Shown: positions 1 to 12,200 of the stretch, piece after piece
Numbering within the stretch: position 1 is the first letter of the stretch
Layout of the letters: every line of letters begins with the position of its first letter
Assembly (NCBI GenBank): GCA_951640165.1
Contig: OX621234.1
Span: 7,383,001 to 7,447,000, forward strand
DNA length: 64,000 nucleotides
Direction of reading: 5' to 3'
From: Pseudoips prasinana
Lineage: Eukaryota > Arthropoda > Insecta > Lepidoptera > Nolidae
Notes under the pieces: generated by a model
What the model was told of the DNA's origin: nothing
What the model saw: the letters and a program-made list of their open reading frames with translations, nothing else
Databases searched by the model: none
Made by a program: the position numbers and the translations under genes

Positions 1-83
1 GAGTATATATAGGAATATATATAACACAGAGTAAAAGGACCATTTGGTATATTCTATCTCCACTTATGATTTTTTGTTTTTAG

Positions 84-256
84 TGGTATTCATGAAGGGC
101 ATTCGAGACATAACTACAAGCCAGCGTGTGTGCAAGATGACATCCGATGACTACGTGAAATTCACGCTAAAGAGATCAGTAGTGTCAGATGCAGGCACAT
201 ACTGCATACTCGCGAGGAACCCGTACGGATGTGACAGGGCCTTCGTTACGGTTGTG
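84..256 (+). CDS. Exon 1 of window: C-terminal half of an Ig domain
   Basis: Starts after a TTTTTTGTTTTTAG acceptor with two bases finishing a codon and ends at a GTAAGT donor in phase 0. It reads KFTLKRSVVSDAGTYCILAR, the F-G strand half of an I-set Ig domain with the D-x-G-x-Y-x-C signature, then NPYGCDRAFVTVV. The N-terminal half must be in an exon before the window. Confidence 0.85.
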
Positions 257-3200
257 GTAAGTATTGTACCAACTACCAACGTAGCATAAGCCTCTAAACG
301 TATATGAACTATCGTCATTGCAAATATTGGATACAAAAATAAAATGTTCCCCGTCGAGCAAATGAATAATTATTTTCAAATTGGGAAATTCTTCTGATGT
401 TCTAGCTCGTAAGGTTCAATGGTAAATTTTTGCATGCATAACTATAACATTCTTGGGGCTAGGATGCACATCTTTCAAATCCACAGTTTAAAGTATGTTC
501 TATGCCTATATTTTATGGACTTAGCTTTTTTAAGCCAGTGTGACAAGATTTGAATTTTATATTTTAGAAATCTTTAACTGAAATCGTGGCAAGTGACATT
601 AAAAAATCTTCTACTGGAACACTTTTACTTTGGACATCTTAGGTTAGAACAGTGCAATCTAAAGTGAAACGGAATAGTATGTCAATGTTGCCACAAGAAA
701 CCTAATAACATAAACCCAATTTTATATTTTTAATCTTACCGTGGTGTAATTCAGAATTTATATCTAAAAATGATGGTTTTTTATTTAAGATTTCAGTACT
801 TTGTTATGAAATAGTTTCATATTGAGGTAATCAATTGACCTTCGAAATGTCGTTTTTAGAACTACAATACAATACAATTCCCCGAAGAAATACGCCTCCG
901 AAGTTAACAATCACTATAGAAAAACGATAAATATTTCCAAAAACAATATGATTAATAGCAGAAATTCCGACAGAATTCAATTTCAAAAAGAATAAATTCA
1001 TTGAAGATAATCTCGTAACGTAAACTTTTAAATCCAAATTTGGAATTGTGGTTGCCACCATTGTGTAGACTAAACTGCCAGTTATTTCATGACACTTTTT
1101 TTTAATGTCAAATACAAAATCAAACTTCATATTTTTCGATAATTTTGAACTAAAGGGCTTTTACTTGAGGCTTCTTTTTCTCAAACGCTCTTTTTACTCA
1201 ATAATTGTCATCAAATCTTGGGACGAGTTTCCACAAAACCTATCGTTGACTAGCTGTCGTATTTGTGGCATATACCTAAAAGTATCAATGGGGTCGTCTA
1301 AATCTAGCATGAGACTACCGAGCACGCCAGCGATAGCACCAACCAACATGCTGCTGAATGTCCCACAAAGGAGAGAGATTTTAGAAATAACAGAATACAA
1401 AAAAAAGACACAAAAATCCTCGTTTGCAACGTTGTGAAACAGCACAATTTTGTTTGTAGATTGATGTTTTAATAAATCGGGGTGGTTCCTTCCAACTACT
1501 GTTATAAATACGGAAGATTGTGAGAATAGATGTATGGATGTAAGTTACTCTTTCACGTAAAAACTGGCGAATGGATTTTGATGAAACTTTGTAGTCGTAG
1601 AGCTTATATAACCGAATAACATCTAGGCTATAATTTATGAAGTTTAACGCGAGGCACAACTGGTTATAAATAATACTATTCAGTTCCCAACCGTGCTACC
1701 ATTCAAAGTAGTTTAAAATTGGTCGGTTCAGTTCTGATAAGAACTCCATCTCTTATAATAAGGATGTACGGAAAAGTCTGTATTCTACCATTGCAGTGCC
1801 TTTGTTTAGAACTAACTGTGCCCCGCGGTTTCACTCACGATAAACTTTATAAACTATAGCCTGTATTATTCAGATATATAAGCTACTAGCTGTGCCTTTA
1901 CAAATTATAGCCTAGGTATGTGTTATTCTGATGCACCTATAAGCTATATTATTGTAAAGTTTCATTAAAATCCATTCGGTAGTTTTTACGTGAAAGAGTA
2001 ACAAACATCCATCCATACTTACAAACTTTAACTTAGTAAGATATTACTACAAAGTTGCATTAAAGAGTAACCAACATACACACTCACAAACTTTCACCTT
2101 TATAATATTAGTGTGATTAGTAGGATACCATTATAATAAGGTTTTTACCGACACGTTTGATTCAAATCCTCATATTCTAAAAACTATGAACTTGAATGAT
2201 TTCATGTCAGAAGCATAAATAACTATATAAACAAAGTTGGGCCTAGCACCTTTAATACAAGTTATCTCCGAATAACTTAGCTAAGGTGCTAGCCAAAACA
2301 ATTTTATTATGTACAAATGTATTGCATTTAACTGTACTATTATTGTTATAGTTTTATGTTTTGTGGTGAAATAAACAATTATCTTATCTTATAAATAAAA
2401 TACATTTTTGTTTCTCTTTTGAATCTGTAGGTGAGACAACGAGCTACTTCCGAACATTTGGTGTCAGATTGGACTTATCCTGTGGACGATTCAGCCCTTT
2501 CAATCGCCGAACGAAAGTACAAATGTAAGTACAGCAAGAACCTAAAAATATTTTCTATATAATATTAATAATTAAGATTGCGTACTAGAATTTTGACGGT
2601 CACCGTAGTCTAGTTGGTAGTGCTCCTGCCTACGAAGCTGTTGGTCCTGGGTTCGAATCCCGGTAAGTGAAAATATTTGTGTGATGAGCACGAATATTTG
2701 TTTCTGAGTCATGGATGTTTTCTATGTATTTAGGTATTTATCTATCTATGTGTATATCGTCGCCTGGTACCCATAGTACAAGCTTTGCTTAGTTTGGGGT
2801 TAGGATGATCTGTGTGACATTGTCCCAAGATATTATTATTATTAAAAAAAAAAAAAGTACGTCGAAAATATACCTACCTAATTTACCAATCCAAATACTG
2901 CATTGGGGTCTTAAATTAGAAGTAAATGGCAGAACAGTGCAATCTAAAGTGAAACAGAATGATATATCAATGTTGCCTTAATAAATCTTATAAACTAACG
3001 CCATTTTTTTATAATCTTATCTTTGTGTTATTATTCTTTTTGATGTTAAACATGATTTAATAGTATGAAGGTAATCAAATATAATAAATAAAACTACTTG
3101 TATTTTTTATGCGCAATGGTTTGACACTTGACTACGATCGTAACTGATGGTAAATGAAGATGTGGTCGAAGGTGGCCCACGCGTACCCATAGGATGCCTG

Positions 3201-6200
3201 TTCGCTATAGCCTTGAATAAACTCATGTTATATGAATCTGAAAATATGACGTTTGGGCGGGTGTTCCATAGCTTAGCCGTACGTAAAATAACTAATTTGT
3301 TATGAATTAGTTTCATATTGATGTAAATAATAATAATATCCTGGGATATTATTTACACACGGCCAACTGATCCCAAACAAAGCGGGGCTTGTACTATGGA
3401 AACCAGATAACTAATGTACTACAAATAATATTATTCTTTTGTAAATACATACTTATAGAGATAATGACACCCAGATTCAGGACAAACAGACATGCATACA
3501 AATATCTGTCCTGGGTGGGAATCAAACCCGCGACCTCCGGTGTTAAAAGCAAGCATTTGCCAACCACGCCTACAGGTCCGTCCAAATTAATCAATTACAC
3601 CTTATAAAAGTAATTTAAATTTAATCTCAAAAACGATTCAATAAAGAATACAATACAATATTGAAACAACAATGTAACTTATTATAACACTTCCTCGTCA
3701 ACAGTTGAATTACATATCGGCTACATCTAGCCACTATTTATATCTAACCCTACTAATTGAGTCCCAATCACTCTTGAATCAATATGTATCAGTCGTGTGG
3801 CAGTTTTATCTGGCACCACGTCAAGTATTATTTAAGGTCAGTGCCGGTCTCGTTTTAGCTGTGCCGGATCGCATCCCAGGAGAACCCAGCGTCGTGGACG
3901 GTGGGAACAACTGGATCTCCCTCGCCTGGTCCAAACCTGACCCTAGCGACACCGCACCAGTCCTAGCCTACAAGATAGAAAGCTGGCTCATCGGCAAAGA
4001 AGGCGGAGCTCGTTGGGTCGAACTTGGAATAACACCGTTAAACTCATTCGACGCTTTCAATTTGAAGCAAGGAGAAGAGTATCATTTCAGAGTCACACCT
4101 AGAAATAGATACGGGTGGGGTGAAGCAGTACAAACATCCTCGCCTGTCGGTATTGGACTAGCGGGTGACAGACCGGAGTTCATCGACATCTTACCTGGAC
4201 AGTTGAAAGTATTGGCTGGCGAGACGGCAAACCTGCACTGCAGTGTTAAAGGCAAGCCGACACCAGAGGTCGTTTGGATGAAGAATGGGCATGAAATTGA
4301 TGAAGAGAGTAGGGTTAGGACGGCTTATAATGGGGAAGATTGTAGTTTGATAATCACGGATATAAATATCGAGGATGAGGCGAGATACAGCTGCGAGGCG
4401 TCGAACGTGCACGGCCGCGCGTCCACTTATGCGCGGCTAGCGGTGGTCACGGATAGACTCATTTGGGAAGCTGATGCCAAGCTCAAAAGGTGAGTTGGTC
4501 AGATATCTTCATCATAAAAAAATTGTTTTATATCATTCGTCTTCGATTTAATTGACACAGATTATTTATGAATGTTACAATTCTGTTGATACTGCCCTTG
4601 TGTTTTGGGTTCCAAACCCTCGTGTGATGACTCTTTATGTGACAATACACAGTGTTTTTAAATCACGATTTACTTTGGATCTATGAATTTAATATTTCTT
4701 ATATCATCCCGCTATATCCTACTTATATTATAAACGCGAAAGTTTATGAGTATGGATGTATGTATGGATGTTTATTACTTTTTTTTATAAAACTTATGTT
4801 GTTGAAACTTTGTAGTTTATGAACTAACTCTTATTTTGCTTCACGGACACAAAGTATATGCACAGACAAACCAGTATATCTAATTAATATGTAACAGTGT
4901 TAAGATTGATGAATAGCAACTTCTTGGCAGAGGTTTGATGTTATTATTCTATTAACTCTTATAACATTGATGCAACTTGATTTAATGTTTCTTATTTATT
5001 ACTCATCTAATTATTGTTTATGGACATATAATATTGGTAACACACCAACTGCAAGATTTATTGCAATTGGTTTATTTATTTGATGTATATAATAATAAAT
5101 ACAAATACTTATAAGTATATATATCTGTATATCTATACATATAATAAAATCGTAGGAACGTCAAAACTGTACATTGAATATTTTTTTAAAAGGATACTTC
5201 GGACGTGATATTCAATCGATATCGAAGCCAAAAATATAGTTTTTAGAATTTTTGTCTGTGTGTCTGTTTGTCTGTGTGTATGTCCAGGCTAAACTCAAAA
5301 AGTACTGCATGGATTTGCTTTAAATTTTGCATGAATATTACTAAGAGGTCAGCTCAACATATAGGCTACATATTATCACGCTATCACCTACGGGGGAGGA
5401 GCTGTGATAATTTATAATGTTTATCGCGGGTGAAACCGCGGGGCACAGCTAGTATGTATATAGAATCTACGGTCACTATACGGAGAGTGACCGTAGATTC
5501 TGTTAACGGTGAATTTATAAACTGGTTTCTCTCAATAGTTATAATATGTAGCAATATATTTCATAATGTTTTTGCAATGATAATTCATCTGGGCTTAAGT
5601 TAACGTTGATAATGTGGATACAATTTGACCTTTACAGCATTTCAAATTTTATTACGCAGGCAGTAAGGGCGATTTTCATAGTGTCACTGTATGCATGGAG
5701 TGCACTACATCTAATTCAAATTTGTTCCGTACCAATGACTGATGCGAAAATAATTTCTGACAATGGCACCAATAGTCACGTCTTGATTGTGATTGGATCC
5801 GGTGTTAGTATTAAAGCGCGACGGTCGCTATACACACAAGGCTCATCCGTCATAATAATAATATTAAATTCTTTCCTCAATATAGACATGCCATTTAGAT
5901 AAGATTTTGTTAAATATATCTAAAACTACAAGTCTCAACAATTTATAAACCTTAAATAAGAAATTTGATAAGAACTTTAAGACATAGGTACCTATTAAAC
6001 TTAAGCATTATCATCTTAAATTAAATTATATTTTACTTGATCAAATATGAGTCACGATCAAATACTCAACTTGTACTTAGAATTAGATATCTATGGTTAA
6101 ATTGTAATACTTTTTGTTACATACCTCCATGGTATTTAATACCTCTATGGTCACAGAATAAGTTTGTCAATTCACACGTATGTTATTCATTAATAAACAT

Positions 6201-9200
6201 ACTGTTCATGATGTAAACATTGTATTATAATACGGAAAATAATTAATGAATGACTACATTAATTCATCATGAACTTATATCAATCTCAATTTGTTATATC
6301 TATTTGTAGATATAACAAATTGACGGCGATTCGGCAATTTGTCATCACACTAATATTATAAAGGCGAAAGTTAGTAAGTGTGTGAGTATGTATGTTTGTT
6401 ACTTCTTCACGTCTAAACGGCTGGAGCGATTTTAATAAAATTTGGTATGGGGGTAGCTGACACCGTGAATTAACACATAGGCTATGATTCATAAAGTTTA
6501 CCGTGGGTAAAACCGCGGGGCATAGATAGTATCTTTATAAAAAAAGACATGAAACAATTAATTAATGACATACGTGTCAATCGATAACATTTTCTGTGAC
6601 CATAGAGGTATTAAATACCATAAAGTTATGTAACACTATTCATGTTCCGACTATTTACAACTTTTTAAATTCTATGTGAATAAAAGTCGTTATTTATTGT
6701 TAGTATATAAAATAAAGACTATCTAGAAGGTGAAATAGGTTGCTCAGTGAAACGAATTTCATATTATTATGCTGCCACTGGATCTTCAAATGCTTGAATT
6801 TCAGGGAAAGATCTCAAGATGCGATTGGGGAATATCCGCCTCAGTTTACCATGCGGCTCCGAGACAGAAGGGTGCAAGCCACGTACCCAGTTCGGCTGAC
6901 GTGCCAGGTGGTTGGTAACCCACCTCCCACCATCACCTGGTTCAAGGATGGCGAAGACGTCACGTTGGACAGTAAGATTGGTCAAACTAAATATATTGTA
7001 TTTGGTATTTTATTACTAGGGCTAGTCAAGACAGAATTACTACTACTTACCTATCGTATGGGCTGTGGTGACCCTAGTGTCAGAGTTGTTCAAGGCGCAC
7101 TGTAGGCCTTTGATATGGTTTAACGACTCCAACTGGGACCGACAGCTTAACGTGCCCTCCGAAGCACGGGGACGTTCAGAAATTAAACCACTTTGGTGGT
7201 CACCCATCTATGGTCTGACCGCGAGCTAAGTTGCTTAACCTCTCCGTTCACTTACCGACTGGTTAGCGCCTGAATTTATCTTGGATCTTTTAAGTACCCT
7301 CTATCGAACAGATTTATTGAAAGTATAAGGGTAGCTAAATATTTAAGCTCTGGGCATATAACCCTCCGGATCCCATTATGTGTATATATTTTATTTACTA
7401 CGAAACATGGTATCATAATAGGTGGTACATTTTACAAAGACTGGTGCCTGATGTAGGTAAAACCTTTCAGATCACCAGATGACCCTTACTGGAATACAAT
7501 TAATTGTATATGAATAAGTTGATCATATTCGCCGTTTGACATATTTTTATCGAACTACTCATAGCATTCCTTCTATTCCTATGCCCTCTTTCAACTTTTG
7601 TTGCAACGGCTTAAGAATCAAATGGAATTATGCTGATTTTCTAAACCCTATTCAGATCGGCGAAACAAATACCAGGATGAACATTTCCACACCCTGGAGA
7701 TAGCACCGACGACCCTCGAGGATGGCGGTGTGTATGAGGCGATGGCTCGCAATGGTAGAGGAGCCGTAAGCTGCCGTTGCAGCCTGGTGGTGGATAAGGG
7801 TATTAGAGCTTACGTCGCACCAGAGTTCTGTTGCGGCTTGGAGCCCCTTTACCGTCTACCAGAAGGTGAGTTCCTTTCGCAAGGTATACATTATCGAAGA
7901 AGATTAATGCAGGTCGCAAAATCCCACAATGGCTGCCGAGATTTGCCTCAATTTGGTAGCTGTCAAGGACATCAGGGCGTACATTTTTATGCGCCCCAGT
8001 TTTTTGCTCTCTAAGGACCAGTTATGATTGAGTCCTGGGATATGGCTAGTGTCAATATGAGTGGTCACTTGATATAATAATGAATGCACCTTGCAGCTGA
8101 GGGATGAATAAAGTGCATAAGATAAAGCTCAATGTCTCTAGGGCTGATGATCCTTTACAAGTTAGAGAACGGGTGAGCAAGCTATCCTACCATCCCTCTT
8201 AAACTGATTTCACGTTATTATGATATTAAGAGGGCTAACCAGCATTGAAGAGTATGAGGAATTAACGTGTTGTGGTGGATTAGTTACCAGAAATTAGCGT
8301 TCAATAAAGATGATGTGACCTCTAGTCAAATTTGTAGTTCTACTCCTTATGGAGTAGAACTACAGCTTATGGAGTAGAACTACATGCTTATTTCTTATCT
8401 GATCTCTTCAGCATAAGCTGAAGAGATCAGATAAGAAATAAGCATGCACATAATCAATTTATCATAATCATTATTTTATCATTAATTTAAGGTACTCTCT
8501 TCGACACCTCCCTCATCAGATACTTATTTTTTTTTCTCGCAGCTTCACCTCAGTGCTTTGAAGCCCAAAAATGTGGCTATTCGGGATCTTTGTGTTTTTG
8601 TCAAGAAATATAAAGCCATTTGGATCCTAGATTGCCAAATTCTTTTACCTGTTTCCTTTCACAAGACTGGCTTATTGGTCTAGTGGTTGACTAGGGCCTA
8701 TACCGGCTAAGTCGCCGAACATCGATTTCTTAAATGGCGTAAAAATGATTTAATCAATTGATAAATCGGCTTCAACGTTGTCAATCGATTCCGGACCATT
8801 TATGACGTCACATGTGCTCATGGAAGCCGATTTAACGAATGATTTAGTCATTTCTAACCTTTATTTATTTGAACGCCATTTAAGAAATCGACGATCGGCG
8901 ACATAGCCGGTAGAGCCCCTGACTGCTACTCCCGATGTTGAGGGTTCCTCGAACCTTTTTGTGAGGAGCACGATTATTTGTTATCTAAGTATTATAGATA
9001 AATTATACCCATACTTAGTATGTTTATCAGTTGTCTGGTTATCACGGTACCAGCTCTGCCTAGTTTGGGATCAGACGACAGTGTGTTAATTGTCTCATGA
9101 TTTTTATTATTTACACTAGGGTACCAGGTAACTCGTAGTCAGATTATTGTTAAAATTAAAATACAATTTTTTAGATTTGTAGATTTTCAACGCAGTAGTT

Positions 9201-12200
9201 GGGGAAATTTCTTGCGCAGATTCGATCTCTCACATTGTTTTTATCTCCAGGTGACGAGCTTCGGATTTCAGCAGTCGTCGAAGCCTACCCCTCAGTTGGA
9301 GTAACATGGTACCGTGACGGAGTCCGTCTCCGGCCAAGCCGAAGAGCCATTATGACCCTGGACAGAGATGGTCAGATAGAGTTGGCATTAGCTTTTATAA
9401 CTGGAAGAGATGCTGGTGTGTACACGTGTACAGCATCTAATGAAGTTGGAAGAGCCTCCACATCAGGAAAGGTGGAGGTGATAGGAGATTGTTTGGTGGA
9501 GAAGCGATCTCCGCCAGTCGTTATTAATGCGCCAGATGTGCCGTAAGTATATTTTTTTTATTTGTCATATTACTATCTCTGGGTTAGAAAGCTTACCGGT
9601 TGTAAGGTAAATTTTGGAGGCACTAATTTATGAAAATGATGATACCATCCTTGATAACAGGTTTCGGAATAGGTTTCTTATAAGTGTTATCTATTAGCTG
9701 TGCCCCGCGGTTTGACCCGCGTAAAATTGTATAATTTAAAGCCTATGTATAATCGGATGTATAAGCTATATTTCTAAAAATTTTCATCAAAATCCTTACC
9801 GTAGTTTTGACGTGAAAGAGATTATCAAACATCCATACATCCATACTCACAAACTTTCACTTTTATCATTTTAGTAGGATTAAAGTATGAATACATAATT
9901 GATATGTTAATCTACTAGACTAGTCTATTAATATTTACTATTTCTTTCTTAAATTGCACCCCTATCACTCGTTTAATTGTTCTTCTTGCTGATTTTGTCC
10001 ATCCTAAGGTTGTCTGGAAGAGATCGCAGTTAGCGATAAGACCGCCCATTATACCATATTTACTTTAAATGTAAATCTTGGTGTACAATAAAGAGTATTT
10101 GTATTGTATTGTATGTTTTCTAGATATTCTAAAGAGCCCATGTTCATTCGCAAGCCGCGTTCCAGCGAAGCTAGAGAAGGCGACACGGTGATAATTGCGT
10201 GTGAAGTGATTGGGGACCCCAAGCCTGATGTTTACTGGCTGAGGGACTTTTTGAAGGTAGATACTTGGACTGATTTTGTAATTTATCCTGTGTGCCAGCC
10301 TTCAGTAATGGGGTCCCGTTTTACGAGACCCCATTACTGACACTCCGCTGTCTGTCTGTCCGTCTGTGACTAGGCTGTACTTTGTAAACCCTGATATTTG
10401 GACAGTTGAAATTAAAAAAAAAATAGATGATGTATTTTTGTTGCTGCTATAACAAACATTACTAAACCTGATGAATTGCACTATCTCTCTGTGACAACTT
10501 TTTTATGTAATTCTGGTTTACTAAATTATAATGAATAATTCATAAACTTAAAAAAATATATATGAATAATTTAAAGCGCTATCTGTTGGAATTGTCCGAT
10601 CTAAGTAATGGCATTTCAGCCGTGCTTAGCCTTGATGGTTTTCGATAAGATGGCGTTAAAAGCGTTTTAAGTGCGTTGAGAAAATATTGGAGTCTGAGAA
10701 CCATGGTGCGGTGGAGGAGCGTTTAACGCACATGGAACCGGATTCCCCATGGTTCGTGGGTTCGATTGCCACTTGCACTTGAAATGTATAAATTTTTAGT
10801 ATATACAGGGTGGCCGAGGAGTTGACGTACAAACGCAAAATGTTGATTCTTTATGATGAGGAGTACCCTAATCACCCCCATGTATGTTATATGTTTTACG
10901 TAGTTTTCGAGATAGAATTTTAGGGTGTTAGATTAAACTGTGCTAATTAGATATCACAAAAAAACTAAACCAGAAATGTTCAACGAAAACTGATGTTAAG
11001 TGAAATTTACGAAAAAAATCAATAATAAAATTCTATGTCAAAAACTGCGCAAAACATAGATCATCATAAAGTATCTAAATTTTGCTTTTGAACGTCAATT
11101 TCTCGGTCACCCTGTATAGTTATTTAAAAGATGTCTGCAGCTTGAATTATTGTCATCATCATCATATCAGCCGAAAAACGTCCACTGCTGGACAAAGGCC
11201 GCCCCCAAAGATCTCTACAAATGCCGGTCTTGCGCTATCCGGATCCAAGATGCGGAATCCTGAATTATTGTGCTTTAGAGTTTTTTTGACGTGAAACATC
11301 TATAGCCGCACGTAAAACAGATTTCTGGCGTGGTGACGCATGCCATGGCGACGCGTCGCCACGCTATACGGAAGTAGTGTGTACGGTGTGGCGACGCGTC
11401 GCCATGCGCAATCGACTTTTTGATGTGAAACATCTATAGCCGCACGTAAAACAGATTTCTGGCGTAGTGACGCATGCCATGGCGACGCGTCGCCACGCTA
11501 TACGGAAGTAGTGTGTACGGTGTGGCGACGCGTCGCCATGCGCAATCGACTTTTTGATGTGAAACATCTATAGCCGCACGTAAATCAGATTTCTGGCGTG
11601 GCGACGCATGTCGTGGCGACGCGTCGCCACGCTATACGGAAGTAGCGTGTACGGTGTGGCGACGCGTCGCCATGCGCAATCGACTTTTTGATGTGAAACA
11701 TCTATAGCCGCACGTAAAACAGATTTCTGGCGTGGTGACGCATGCCATGGCGACGCGTCGCCACGCTATACGGAAGTAGTATGTACGGTGTGGTGACGCG
11801 TCGCCATGCGCGATCGACTTTTTGATGTGAAACATCTATAGCCGCACGTAAAACAGATTTCTGGCGTGGCGACGCATGCCATGGCGACGCGTCGCCACGC
11901 TATACGGAAGTAGTATGTACGGTGTGGTGACGCGTCGCCATGCGCGATCGACTTTTTGATGTGAAACATCTATAGCCGCACGTAAATCAGATTTCTGGCG
12001 TGGCGACGCATGTCGTGGCGACGCGTCGCTACTCTATACGATAGTAGTGTGTACGGTGTGGCGACGCGTCGCCATGCGCAATGGACTTTTTATTGTATCA
12101 TTATGACATATTTAGTTCCTATCACAATATGTTCTTTTCTGCATATTACTTTTACCAAATAATGTCGATATTTCACATCTGCCAGGCATCCCGTGACGGC

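Larger units (their letters stand above)
6116..6635. mobile_element. MITE with long terminal inverted repeats
   Basis: GTTACATACCTCCATGGTAT at 6116 and its imperfect complement at 6556-6635 form inverted ends of about 80 bp. The tips are themselves palindromic around GGTATTTAATACC. No coding capacity. The interior holds a family B Helitron (6345-6529) and a 17-bp hairpin (6286-6323). Confidence 0.65.

Noticed and set aside
11364..11969. Repeated 67-codon minus-strand frames as a peptide-repeat gene
   Set aside because: They are the 134-bp minisatellite read in one frame. The unit length is not a multiple of three, so no long repeat protein is possible.
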